Translations under genes and position numbers: made by a program
Notes under the pieces: model-generated
Database searches by the model: none
What the model saw: the letters and a program-made list of their open reading frames with translations, nothing else
What the model was told of the DNA's origin: nothing
Shown: positions 34,581 through 44,384 of the stretch, one piece after another
Layout: each line of letters starts with the position of its first letter
How positions within the stretch are numbered: position 1 is the stretch's first letter
Source: Pelobates cultripes
Lineage: Eukaryota > Chordata > Amphibia > Anura > Pelobatidae
Direction of reading: 5' to 3'
DNA: 64,000 bases
Assembly (NCBI GenBank): GCA_933207985.1
Contig: OW240913.1
Span: 262,170,783-262,234,782 of the forward strand

Positions 34581-35286
34581 GATTGGTCCAGGCGTGAGGT
34601 TCCTTTTAAGTCCACTTTGGCGCCGATTTTCGACGCATTCGCGGCATTGTACTTCTGGGTTCTGACGTCAGGACGTGCCCTGCGTCATCACGTCCTTGCG
34701 TCACTTCCGGTTTCAGCTGAAATGACGTGTGGGAACCGTCATAATGAAAACATAAGCATTCTTAGCAGCATATAATGTAAAGTCTATAAAGATGAACATA
34801 AGACATAAACAATTAAAGAAAGGATAATTATTTTAACAATAAGTCTTAATATATACATGACCATATTGATCCCAAAAGATTCTCTGTCGGATAATGGCCA
34901 GAAAAAAGACAATTTTTAAAAGGGTAAAAAAGAGTAATAATACACTATAAAATATTGAAAATAATTAAGACAAAAAATATATATATATAAACAAATAGAA
35001 TTAGTGTTAAGAAGGAAATATAAAAACCAATTAAAATATGTATAAACATAAATAAGAACAAATATATTAAATATATTTAATATACAGAGATGGCTGGGAG
35101 AAGAGAGGGATACAGCTACAAAAAAAAAAAGAAAAGAAAAGAAAAAGGGTTAATATAAAAAGGACAAAATTAGTAGATATTATCATAGAACCAGATATAT
35201 TAAAAAATAGTAAAATAATATTCTTAAAATAATTTTATTTTAAATGTATTTATTAATCTCGAAATCCACATTCAAACCATTTGGGA

Positions 35287-35565
35287 TCATAGTTCAAACA
35301 TCCACTTCATCTCTGTTAACCCCAAGGTGTATTCTTTATCTCCACCTCTCCAGTGGGTCTTTACCAGATCTATCCCTACAAATTCTATACCTTTCGGGTC
35401 TCCATTATGGGCTTCTGCAAAGTGTTTTGATACACTATGGTTAGCAAATTTACATTTTATATTATATATATGCTCCCTAATTCGAGTTTTTAAAGTGCGC
35501 ATTGTCTTGCCAATGTATTGTAACCCACATTGGCAAGTGAGTAAATAAATTATGCCTTTACTTTT
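35287..35565 (-). pseudogene. PLE GIY-YIG endonuclease C-terminal fragment
   Basis: On the minus strand from about 35545 the frame reads CQCGLQYIGKTMRTLKTRIREHIYNIK, then SVSKHFAEAHNGDP and WRGGDKEYTLGLTEMKWMFEL near 35290. CxCG-x-x-YIGKT...LKTRxxEH is the core of the GIY-YIG endonuclease domain at the C-terminus of Penelope-like reverse transcriptases, and the tail WRGGD...L...E..WMFEL fits. It nicks target DNA to prime reverse transcription. The RT domain is absent. Confidence 0.8.
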
Positions 35566-36125
35566 GAACTAGACACTATGATCCCAAATGGTTTGAATGT
35601 GGATTTCGAGATTAATAAATACATTTAATTAAAAATTATTTTACTATTTTTTAATATATCTGGTTCTATGATAATATCTACTAATTTTGTCCTTTTTATA
35701 TTAACCCTTTTTAAAAAAATCAATTATTTATTCCTTATCATTTTAATATATTTTTTCTTATTTATGTTTATACATATTTTAATTGGTTTTTATATTTCCT
35801 TCTTAACACTAATTCTATTTGTTTATATATATATTTTTGTCTTAATTATTTTCAATATTTTATAGTGTATTATTACTCTTTTTTACCCTTTTAAAAATTG
35901 TCTTTTTTCCGGCCATTATCCGACAGAGAATCTTTTGGGATCAATATGGTCATGTATGTATTAAGACTTATTGTTAAAATAATTTTCTTTAATTGTTTAT
36001 GTCTTAAGTTCATCTTTATAGACTTTACATTATATGCTGCTAAGAATGTTTATGTTTTCATTATGACGGTTCCCACACGTCATTTCGGCCGAAGGAGATC
36101 CTGGGACTATCTATATATATTGTTT

Positions 36126-36469
36126 ATGGGACTTTCCTTATATGTTATTCTATGGAATTTTTTATTTTATTCTTATATTAAAGTCTATGTTTTATCTTGA
36201 ACCTGCGTTCCTGATTTCCATATTTATTTTGGGAAGAGCCCAGCAAAAGCTTGTTCCAGTCCTAAGGATTACTTCTGTTCAAGGCGTGTAGCTTGAGCCA
36301 GCTTCTAACTGGCTCCCCGTATGTGAGTGCAATCTACCCATACGCTGTTTATTTTACTCTGGCATTATTACCCTATGTTATTTTCTGTTTCTTTTCCAGA
36401 TATTAACTTAATTGTGGGTAATATTACTTTGTATTGAGTGCTCTCACCATTTTCTATTTATTTATCACA
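36126..36469. other. Unassigned DNA right of the PLE
   Basis: Contains GAACCTGCGTTCCTGATTTCC and similar text, but no recognisable gene or element end. Confidence 0.35.
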
Positions 36470-36596
36470 AGAGCCAGATAGTGATAGCTAAACGACTGGG
36501 TCAGAGTATCTCCAAAATAGCAAGTCTTGTGGGGCATTCCCTGTATGCACTGGCTAGTACCTACCAAAAGTGGTGCAAGTTAGGACAACTGGTGAA

Positions 36597-36926
36597 TAGT
36601 TATGTCCCGAATGGTTTGCCGAACGGTTCGCGAACGGTTCGCCACGGACTCATCATTGAGTAAACTTTGACCCTGTACCTCACAGTCAGCAGACACATTC
36701 CAGCCAATCAGCAGCAGACACTCCCTCCCAGACTCTCCCACCTCCTGGACAGCATCCATTTTACATTCATTGTGAAGCTGCATTCTTAGTGAGCTGTCCA
36801 GGAGGTGGGAGGGTCTGGGAGGGAGGGTCTGCTGCTGATTGGCTGGAATGTGTCTGCTGACTGTGGGGTACAGGGTCAAAGTTTACTCAATTATGAGTCC
36901 GCGGCGAACCGTTCGGGACATCACTA
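36597..36926. mobile_element. hAT-like MITE, 330 bp, 8-bp target duplication
   Basis: The inverted termini are TAGTTATGTCCCGAATGG (left) and the reverse complement of TAGTGATGTCCCGAACGG (right). Inverted arms of about 130-150 bp cover most of the element (CACAGTCAGCAGACACATTC is mirrored). Flanks CTGGTGAA (36589-36596) and CGGGTGAA (36927-36934) match at 7 of 8 bases. A TAGNG start and an 8-bp duplication are hAT hallmarks. It interrupts the Tc1 transposase remnant. Confidence 0.9.
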
Positions 36927-37711
36927 CGGGTGAACCAACATCAGGGTGAAGGGTGCCCAAGGCTCATTGATGCATGTGAGGAGCAAAGAATAATGCGTCT
37001 GGTCCGATCACATAGAAGAGCTCCTGTAACTCAAATTGCTGAAACAATTAATGCTGGCCATGATAGAAAGGTGTCAGAACATACAGTGAATCGCAGTTTG
37101 CTGCATATGGGGTTGTCTAACCACAGATCGGTCAGAGTGTCCATGTCCCAATTGAAAGCGCCTTCAAAGGGGACATGATCACCAGATCTGCTCCATGGAG
37201 CAATGGAAGAAGCTTACCTGGTTGGCTGAATCACACTTTCTTTCAGATCAGGCGGATGGATGGTTCTAAGTGCATCTGCAGCAGGATGCACTATGGGAAA
37301 AAGGGAGGCAGTTCTGGGCAATGTTTTCTGCTGGGAAACCTTGGTTCCTGACATTTATGTTGATGTTACTTTGACACGTACCACCTAGCTAGATATTGTT
37401 TCAGACCAAGTACACCCCTCCATGGCAATAGTGTTTCCTGATGGAAGTGGCCTCTTTTAGAATAATAATGCAACCTGCCACACTGCAAGAATTATTCAGG
37501 AATGGTTTGAGGAACATGACAAAGAGTCCAAGGTGTTGTCTTGACCTCCAAATTCCCCAGATCTCATCTGTGGGATGTGCTGGAACAAAAAACCCAATCC
37601 ATGGATTGGATTAGCCCCAACTTGCAACTTGTAGGACTTAAAGGATCTACTGCTAATGTCTTGGTGCCAGATACCACAAGACACGTTCAGAGATCTTGTG
37701 AAGTACATGCC

Positions 37712-38213
37712 TTAAAGGACCACTATAGTGCCAGGAAAACATACTCGTTTTCCTGGCACTATAGTGCCCTGAGGGTGCCCCCACCCTCAGGGTCCCCCTC
37801 CCGCCCGGCTCTGGAAGGGGGAAAGGGGTTAAAACTTACCTTTTTCCAGCGCTGGGCGGAGAGCTCTCCTCCTTCTCTCCTCCTCCGTTCCTCCTCCTGG
37901 GCTAAATGCGCACGCGCGGCAAGAGCTGCGCGCGCATTCAGCCTGTCGCATAGGAAAGCATTTACAATGCTTTCCTATGGACGCTTGCGTGCTCTCACTG
38001 TGAAAATCACAGTGAGAAGCACGCAAGCGCCTCTAGTGGCTGTCAATGAGACAGCCACTAGAGGATTAGGGGGAAGGCTTAACCCATTCATAAACATAGC
38101 AGTTTCTCTGAAACTCCTATGTTTATAAAAAAAAGGGTTAACCCTAGAAGGACCTGGCACCCAGATCACTTCATTAAGCTGAAGTGGTCTTGGTGCCTAG
38201 AGTGGTCCTTTAA
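37712..38213. mobile_element. TTAA-flanked MITE (T2/Kolobok-like) made of serial hairpins
   Basis: It begins TTAAAGGACCACTATAGTG and ends, on the other strand, TTAAAGGACCACTCTAGGC. The TTAA is duplicated, and the Tc1 text on both sides joins across it. Xenopus T2-type elements share the TTAAAGG terminus and TTAA target. Inside are at least seven back-to-back hairpins: 37721-37766 (20-bp arms), 37767-37792, 37949-37979, 37983-38028, 38030-38064, 38090-38126 and 38167-38186. Non-coding. Related fragments: 16498, 32818, 42440-42836, 43077. Confidence 0.88.
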
Positions 38214-38290
38214 TGCATCAGAGCTGTTATGGGAAGCCAAGGGGGACCTACATGCTATTAGGCAGGTAGTTTTACTGTTGTGGCTGATTA

Positions 38291-38779
38291 GTATATATTA
38301 CATATGCTGCATGTTTTATTGTTACCGTGTTTTCTTTTCTTTTTAACGTATGCATTATGAAATTATATTAATGGTATGCAATGCCATTGCAAATTTTTCT
38401 CCTATTTAGCTTTATGACTCTTGTATTTGTGCCAATCTTATGTATTATGTGCAATGCATTGTATCAATTGTCTGTCATCTGAAAAAACAAAAACCCTTAA
38501 TAAAAATGTAAAATTCTTTGTTGTTCTTTAAATGTCAAATATGGTAAATGTTGTAAGCACTACATGACATATACTGTTTCTTGACAGGTAGTTGCCACCA
38601 GCATTGTACCTACCATTTCAAATACATAGACAAAACAAATAATTAGCAATATTATATAGAAAATGAATGAAGTAAACTTATGCTAATAGTGCTTTCCTGA
38701 ATTTTTATATAACCACAATCCATCAACATCTTTAAAAGGACACGTATTCTTAAAGGAAACATCTGCAGAACTTCCTTAC
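38291..38779. other. Intronic AT-rich DNA, no feature
   Basis: Nothing recognised between the Tc1 remnant and the NT5DC1 exon, apart from a TTAATAAAAATG-type poly(A)-signal-like string near 38500. Confidence 0.45.
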
Positions 38780-38941
38780 ATCATACTTTCCTTTCTTCGT
38801 TAATGAGGATCCCAAATCAGTCATGTCTGGTTCATGGACTTCATCTCCTTCTAATTCCTCCAGTATGAGTACAGTCTCCCAATTGCTGTAGAGATGAGCG
38901 GAGAAAATATCTGATCGCATACTGTCCCCAAAGTACACGAC
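38780..38941 (-). CDS. NT5DC1: NT5DC1 internal exon (HAD motif exon)
   Basis: Minus strand. The acceptor TTCTGGTTGCAG is at 38942-38953 and the donor GTAAGG at 38774-38779. It holds 54 whole codons. It begins VVYFGDSMRSDIF, the HAD-superfamily motif IV GD-x-x-xSD that binds the metal ion, then SNWETVLILEELEGDE, and ends KKGKYD. The same block is conserved in vertebrate NT5DC1. It enters and leaves in phase 0, consistent with both neighbours. An open reading extension past the donor is intron. Confidence 0.9.
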
Positions 38942-40192
38942 CTGCAACCAGAAAGTGCATGGGGAAAAAGGTTAATTTTAAAACATAAGCCTGGAAAATG
39001 ATGTAAGTGTAATGCTGACTCACAATGAAATGTAGGGTGGAAATGTTATGAAAATATTAGTGCAGTGCTACAGTTTTCAAGGATTTTTGTTTCAAACCAT
39101 CACTCCAAGCACCATAACCACTAGAGCGTGCTGTAGTGACTATAGTGCCTGAAATTCCTTGACATCTCACCCCATTGTTAGTAGAGGTTTGGCTTATTAC
39201 CCGGTGTCTGCTGGACACCGTTTTCCACCTCCACTAATGACTACAGAGAGCTTGAAGCTCCTTGTGTTAACTCTACTGAACATTACCATGCAGTGCAAGG
39301 CTAGCTGATTGGCTGCAAATGTCATCTGATCATACTCTCAGCCTATGAGCTAGGCCCTGCACCACTATGTTAAGCTCACACAGAGAGCTTCTGGTTCTCT
39401 GTCGGAAGTAGTAGAGGCAGAGTGGTTTGACTACATACAATGGAAAGGGGGTAGTGCAAGGGCACTCCTGGCACCATAACTACTATAACGTTATTTAGTG
39501 GTTATGTTTCTTGCACTGTTCCATTAATAATTCTTCCATGTCTTCTGAAGATTTAAAGTTATTTATGTGCAGCTAAGGCTTTTTGGTGCTATGCATAAAG
39601 TCCTAATAATTAATTTCCTGGTACCCAAAGCTCTAGTTTGTTGTTGCGTGTAAATGTTAGTTATTAAGCTGGTAACTGGGAGGAGGAGGGGAATGGAAGA
39701 AACAGTTTTTAAACAACAGAGAGGACTTAGCGTGCAGCTGCATCCAACAGAGGTCTAATTCTTATTTCTGGGTGAGGTAACATGACACATTAGCAACATT
39801 ACTGGATCTAATAGAGAACCAGCATTTATCGACATGTGTAGTAATAATACAAAATATTATTAAATTACTTTAGTAGGCCATGCAATAAACATACTTTAGA
39901 TGTAAATGTATACTTTTTCATTTGTGGGCCAAGATACACATTGCAATCAACTAGGTAACACAGTGGAAAGCACTGAATATAAATTATGCAGTTTTTGTAG
40001 CAGAAATGCCTTTTTTTTCCATGTTCCTCATTTATAAAACATATTCATGACATTTAATCATTAAAGAACATTTCAGTCCCCTAAAGCAGCTTGTTGAAGT
40101 GCTTTATGGGTAAGCATCATGTCCACCCAATTTTATATTAATAAAGTGTTGATTTCAAGAGAATAATTTCTAACATAATATTGTTTACTAAC
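38942..40192 (-). other. NT5DC1: NT5DC1 intron (about 1.25 kb)
   Basis: Contains a decayed T2-like repeat at about 39090-39520 (GCACCATAACCACTAGAG at the left, GGTTATGTTTCTTGCACTG at the right, with an internal ACTATAGTGCC). No other feature. Confidence 0.7.
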
Positions 40193-40311
40193 CTTGGGTT
40201 CTGGCTTCCTGGTTATTCTAGTTAAGAGGTTATATAGTTGTCTCCAATTGCCCTGGGAGTACCAGCCTGGCTTCTCCAGTGATGGCAATACATCTATTTC
40301 CACATCATTTT
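40193..40311 (-). CDS. NT5DC1: NT5DC1 internal exon
   Basis: Minus strand. The acceptor TGTATTTATAG is at 40312-40322 and the donor GTTAGT begins at 40192. The 119 bp are the last two bases of a split codon plus 39 codons. It encodes LPSLEKPGWYSQGNWRQLYN and TRKPEPK. Vertebrate NT5DC1 has PSLDKPGWYSQGN and GKPEPK at this place, directly before VVYFGDS. This is the most upstream exon I could find; the first base of the split codon must lie in an exon beyond 40311. Confidence 0.9.
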
Positions 40312-40404
40312 CTATAAATACACAAATGATAAAGATACATTTTTGTAAATTACAGATAGAAGGTCGAGAACCCACGATAATCACTGGACAGGGGCCCCTC
40401 ACTG

Positions 40405-41020
40405 GCCATCTCCACATATAACAGTATCCTCACCTCTGTCTTGAACGCTGTAGCCCTGCACCAAACATGCACCTCGAGGACGACACCCCCCCAACCGTGG
40501 TATACTAAATCAACATGCTACCTGCAAAGATGTTTCCGTTCTGCTGAACGCTCCTGGAGGAAGTCTCCCACCCAGGCAAACTATCTCTATTATAGATTCA
40601 TATTGTGTTCATACAGCATAGTCCTTACCCTCGCCAAACAGTCATACTTTTCCTCTCTCATTAGTTCATGCACCCGCAATCCCAGGCATCTCTTTGACAC
40701 CTTTAACTCTCTTCTTCGCCCTGCTGTGGCCACCCCCCAAACTAACTTTACAGACGATAGCTTTGCATGTTACTTTACCGACAAGATTGAACAGCTAAGG
40801 AAATAATTTTCCCCACTTTGCTGTTCTCTTTCTCAACCACACGTAGATCATGCCTTTCCTACCCTTTAGACTTTCTCCCCGGCTACTGAAAAAGAGGTGG
40901 CTGCGCTTCTCCTTTCCTCTCGTCCCACCACTTGCCCGCTCGATCCTGTCCCATCTCACCTTATCAGATCTTTCTCCCCCTCTTGTGCCTTCCTTAATAC
41001 ACATCTTTAACTGCTCTCTC
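40405..41020 (+). pseudogene. L2-like LINE ORF2 fragment, second copy
   Basis: Same family as 1-2160 but on the plus strand. LNAVALHQTCTSR, CYLQRCFRSAERSWRKS, QSYFSSLISSC, RHLFDTFNSLLRPAVATP and FACYFTDKIEQL match the minus-strand frames at 1470-1920. A TTCPLDPVPSH relic and PSLIHIFNCSL follow. It ends where Tc1-like sequence begins near 41021. Confidence 0.82.
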
Positions 41021-41284
41021 TGCCAATGGTTTAGACATTAATGGCTGTGTGTTGAGTTATTTTGGGGGACAGCAAATTTACACTGTTATACAGGCTGTAC
41101 ACTTACTACTTTACATTGCAGCAGAGTGTCATTTCTTCAGTGTTGTCACATGAAAAGATATAATAAAATATTTACAAAAATGTGGGGGGTGTACTCACTT
41201 TTGTGACATACTGTATATATATATACACACACACATATACAGTATGTCAGAAAAGTGAGTACACCCCTCACATTTTTGTAAATA

Positions 41285-41292
<8 letters not shown>
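41021..41292. mobile_element. Tc1-like element termini (GTGAGTACACCCC family)
   Basis: 41021-41216 is the right end of a Tc1-type element (GGCTGTGTGTTGAGTTATTT, then GGGTGTACTCACTTTTGTGA and CATACTGTA). At 41240-41292 the inverse end appears (TACAGTATGTCAGAAAAGTGAG, then ACACCCCTCACATTTTTG). The two face each other across a TA/CA microsatellite. No transposase text remains. Confidence 0.75.

Positions 41293-41322
<30 letters not shown>
41287..41322. repeat. (TA)n microsatellite
   Basis: About fifteen TA units at the edge of the Tc1-like end; Tc1 elements target TA. Confidence 0.92.
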
Positions 41323-41325
<3 letters not shown>

Positions 41326-42439
41326 GTAAAATGCCAATTCCAATACAATAGTATTGAATTAACAGCAAGCTGTCATTAGAACTGTGATTAACCCCCCCCC
41401 CCCCACGCTTTCTACATTTTCATTATTTTTTTAACACATTTGTATTTTCCAATATTGCCATTACTATGGGTGTCATCTCTTTTGGGGGAGGGTGCAAGGT
41501 TGGGGTGCTATAGGCGGGTATGTAACAATGGGAGAATGCATTTGTTTCTAGTCAGCAGTGTTTGTGTATTAGGGATCATCTTCCTCACTAAGTAACACAG
41601 TGCAATTGCTATTCCCCTTTTTTTATCTAGTATCCAGAGAAATGGATGTCTCTTTATGTCACAACTTAATAAAACTTCCCTTTCCACTCTAAACACTTAA
41701 AGCACTATAGCATTTTACAAAAAGTTCAGATATCAATAGAAATTAATAAAATAGATTCATACCCCCTCCTCCTCAACTGTCAATCAGACAACCAGTTAAA
41801 TGTGAATTAAACAAAGTGTAAATTTAAAGGGATATTCCACCGCGCAATTATTGTTGCAGCTCAGGATTTGCAGACAATCCTCTTATATGAAGTTGGAAAG
41901 CAGGCCTGCAGTAATTTACACAAAGTTAATTATACCACATCAATCGAAAGGTTGTTTATTTTTTAGCTTCTGAATATAATTTCCAATTTTTCATGAAAAT
42001 AGGTGAGATGCAAAATCTACATAGCCTGGAACCAGAGTCACTTGTCCCTGCCAGATGGAAAAATACAAAGTTTGATAACCACTGTAAGTACCAACACCAC
42101 ATTGTTGTTGTTGTTATTGTCACATCATTCAATGGGTGCAGTGGTCATTTAGTTTTAGTAGAGTTGGCAATGCTTAAATTGCATGGTTAAATATTCCTCT
42201 GGTGGCTGTCTTCTTTTCTGCTGTGAGAATAGAGTCAAACTTGGTTCTCACAGCTAAGCTCCATTTGAATGGAGGTACGCTGCACTGTCTGCATATTCGC
42301 TATGAGGAGCATTGGATTCGACAAGAAGCAGAGTCGGTGTCATGTCACTGGAGGCAGATCCAGCACCTGCAGCGACTAGATCTCGGCACTTGGAAAAAAA
42401 AAGGTGCGCAAAAACCTTTTTTCAATATTTTTTATTAAG
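41323..42439. other. Unassigned intronic DNA
   Basis: No gene. A run of C near 41393-41405. TTTAAAGGGATATTCCACC near 41824 may be a T2-like end. Confidence 0.4.
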
Positions 42440-42836
42440 AGCTGTGTTTCTGACACTATAACTCCCTCTTGCTCCCCTCCGGTGAATAAAGGGATAAAAA
42501 CCATTTATTTACTTACCTGATCCCAGCGCTGATGTCACTTTGCGCTGGGTCATGGCTCCGCCTCCTCTGCTGTTACTCGACAAGGCGGTTGTAATGTGCA
42601 TGCACGCATCAGGCCTCCCCACAGAAAATCATTGTATTAATGCTTTCCAATGGGGAAATAGCTGACGCTGCAGCCAGCATCAGTTAGCGGACCAAAAGTC
42701 TGGAAGTGTAGCCACTAGAGGCTGTCTTAGAGAAACTGCAATGTTTACGTTGCAGCACTATGTGCAATAGGGACACTGTACCTAGACCACTTCAATTAGC
42801 TGAAGTGGTCTGAGTGCTTATAGTGTCGCTTTAAGG
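42440..42836. repeat. T2-like MITE, diverged
   Basis: The right end, read in reverse, starts CTTAAAGCGACACTATAAGC and then CAGACCACTTCAGCTAATTG. The left end has CTGACACTATAACTCCC near 42450. Interior words match the 37712-38213 element (GCCACTAGAGGCTGTC, CTGAAGTGGTCT, AAAATCATTG...CAATGGGG). A diverged family member without intact TTAA flanks. Confidence 0.65.
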
Positions 42837-43076
42837 GGGAGGAGAACACTATGGTGTAGTAGAGAATGCATGTTTGTGTACCTTATGCTATAGTGTTCTT
42901 TTAACAATTTTCACTTTGGTATATGTTAACCATTATAATAATGGTTTCTAAGCTTAACATGTGCCAAGGATATAAATCCATAAAATCCAAGTTATCACAA
43001 TGTTTTAATATGCGGTGTGTGCCTGACAACTGCCAATTGCACAAATGTTTTGTAACCTTGTTTAAAATTTTGTCTT

Positions 43077-43200
43077 AAAGGAACACTATAGTGCCAGGAA
43101 TACAAACCTGTATTCCTAACACTATAGTGCTGGAGTGGCTATTTAGCTCACCTGCCCCCTTCTCTGTGGCGTGAAAAGTTTATTTTACTTACCTTTTTTC
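43077..43200. repeat. T2-like MITE left end
   Basis: TTAAAGGAACACTATAGTGC is followed by a hairpin (CACTATAGTGCCAGGAATAC / GTATTCCTAACACTATAGTG). It matches the left subterminal hairpin of the 37712 element. The right end is missing. Confidence 0.7.
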
Positions 43201-43924
43201 CATTGCCATGCTGGTCTTGCCATGGCTGGCCCTGACTCCACTGCACAGTGTAACCGCCAGGGCCGCATTAAAGGGGCCCTTTGGGTGGTCCATGCTGTTA
43301 AGGCCACCCAATGGAAATGAATTTCTAGGGGGCCCGGTCAGTGCTACACTTTAACATCGCAACCGGGACCCCTCTGATGATGTCAGACGGTGGGAGGAAG
43401 TGATTGCCCCGGTCACTTCCTCCCAGCAACCACCGGGAGCCGCACAGGAGGAGGAAGGAGAGGAGGGAGTCAGAGTGGGAACTCTGACTCCCATCAGCCT
43501 GAGCTGCTGGACCCCAGGGACGTCACCCTTCTGAATCTAAAAGGTAGGTACATTTTGCAGTGTGTGTGTTAGTGTGTGTGTGTGTGTATCTGTCTATATG
43601 TATGTTGTCTCTGTATATATGTGTGTCTGTCCCCCATGTGTGCAGCCACTTCCCCTCTGTGTGTGAAAATCCCTCCCCCCCTATGTGCAACCCCCTTCCC
43701 CCAGTGTGCAGCCATTTCCCCCTGTGTGTAGCACTGCAAACCCCTTCCCCCCTCTGTGCAACACCCTTCCCCCTCCTGAGTGCAGCCTTGCAACCCCTTC
43801 CCCCCCTCTGTGCAACCCCATTAACCCTCCGGTGTTCAGTCCCCTTCCCTTGTTTTTGGTGGAGTATGTATGCATCATTATTCCTGCGTGCTTATAATGA
43901 CATGTAAATATAATATATATGTAC
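43201..43924. repeat. Dispersed repeat and C/T-rich minisatellite left of provirus
   Basis: 43201-43560 is GC-rich repeat text (CACTTCCTCCCAGCAACC), also partly found near 21.3 kb. 43560-43620 is GT-rich. 43630-43850 is a degenerate 30-40-bp minisatellite of CTGTGTGCAACCCCTTCCCC-type units. No gene. Confidence 0.7.
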
Positions 43925-43928
43925 ATAC
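43925..43928. repeat. Provirus target-site duplication, left (ATAC)
   Basis: The four bases before the 5' LTR equal the four bases after the 3' LTR (53902-53905). A 4-bp duplication is usual for gammaretroviral integrase. Confidence 0.93.
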
Positions 43929-44196
43929 TGTGGTGGAATCTCGGTAAAAATAAATTTAGTAGGCAGAGATTACCACGTGGCATGTGTACGTGCATATGCT
44001 GACGTATCGATCAGTTGGTTGCACGAGGCAAGATACGATCAGTAGTGTACGGAGCATGTGCAAGAATACAGGATGTAGTATTCCCCTCCTCCATTGTGCT
44101 GGACAAGCCATGCGGTCAAGCAGGAAGTTAATTCTTATTTGTAATGATTGGTCAAGAGAATGTGCGGGTGGAGCTTAATATGGGAGGAGTTATGTG

Positions 44197-44206
44197 CCTA
44201 TATAGG
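44197..44206 (+). promoter_or_regulatory. LTR TATA box
   Basis: CCTATATAGG in U3, 81-90 bases before the poly(A) signal. Transcription would start about 25-30 bases downstream. The same site exists at 53734-53743 in the 3' LTR. Confidence 0.75.
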
Positions 44207-44286
44207 GAGCCTGCACTATTGTTCAGGGCTCAGAACTTGCTGTATTTTTGGTGACATTAGTCCCTCTGAGTCCCGATCGGTGATCC

Positions 44287-44292
44287 AATAAA
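44287..44292 (+). terminator. LTR polyadenylation signal AATAAA
   Basis: AATAAA within the R region of the 5' LTR; its 3' LTR twin at 53824-53829 would end the viral RNA. Confidence 0.85.
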
Positions 44293-44366
44293 GAATCTCT
44301 TCCTTCCTGAAGAAACCTGTGTCCATCTCTCTGTGCTTTGCTTCCGTCAGTTTCTCCGGTATCATT

Positions 44367-44384
44367 TGGTGCATTGGCCGGGAA
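44367..44384 (+). other. Primer binding site complementary to tRNA-Gly
   Basis: TGGTGCATTGGCCGGGAA starts two bases after the LTR. It is complementary to the 3' end of eukaryotic tRNA-Gly(GCC) (…TTCCCGGCCAATGCA plus CCA) over all 18 bases, from memory of that tRNA. It primes minus-strand DNA synthesis. tRNA-Gly is an uncommon primer among gamma-type viruses, which mostly use Pro. Confidence 0.88.

Larger units (their letters stand above)
34497..36125. mobile_element. Penelope-like element remnant forming a large inverted repeat
   Basis: The left arm (about 34497-35310) and right arm (about 35565-36125) are reverse complements: GATAGTCCCAGGATCTCC at 34511 mirrors GGAGATCCTGGGACTATC at 36096, and ATGATCCCAAATGGTTTGAA at 35578 mirrors about 35275-35300. 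The right arm lacks about 190 bp of the left arm (the CTAACGCGTTTCGGC to GGTTTCAGCTG stretch) and shows other small differences. The loop holds GIY-YIG coding sequence on the minus strand. PLEs often insert with inverted partial copies, which explains the structure. Confidence 0.75.
36470..38290 (+). mobile_element. Tc1-like transposon remnant carrying two nested MITEs
   Basis: Tc1 transposase coding text runs from about 36475 (IVIAKRLGQSISKIASLVG, first HTH) through QHQGEGCPRLIDACEEQRIM and THRRAPVTQIAETI. It continues to HTVNRSLLHMGL, the AMFCWE and VFPDGSG regions, NNATCHTA (second Asp lost), a PNSPDL relic at 37550 and DTTRHVQRSCEVHA. After the second MITE it resumes with GTTATGGGAAGCCAAGGGGG. 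A hAT-type MITE sits at 36597-36926 and a TTAA-flanked MITE at 37712-38213. Numerous stops make the transposase dead. Confidence 0.85.
30788..38779 (-). other. NT5DC1: NT5DC1 intron (about 8.0 kb)
   Basis: Bounded by GTAAGG (donor, 38774-38779) and TTGCAG (acceptor at 30788). It contains LINE pieces (33180-34010), the PLE palindrome (34497-36125) and the nested Tc1/MITE complex (36470-38290). The part 30788-32815 shows no recognised element beyond an A-rich run near 32040. Confidence 0.75.
43929..44364 (+). repeat. Provirus 5' LTR
   Basis: 436 bp, begins TGTGG and ends ATCA (TG...CA). It holds U3, a TATA element at 44197-44206, and AATAAA at 44287-44292. U3 is then about 43929-44228, R starts near 44228, and U5 ends at 44364; the R limits are inferred. 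The first 60 bases can fold: GTGGTGGAATCTCGG pairs with the GAGATTACCAC block downstream, with the one LTR difference inside the stem. Confidence 0.97.

Noticed and set aside
38044..38169. Open frames at 37541-38128 (plus) and 37829-38169 (minus)
   Set aside because: They run across the hairpin MITE and Tc1 junctions; composition and position show chance frames.
43560..43995. Open frames in the C/T-rich minisatellite left of the provirus
   Set aside because: Repeat translations without motif.
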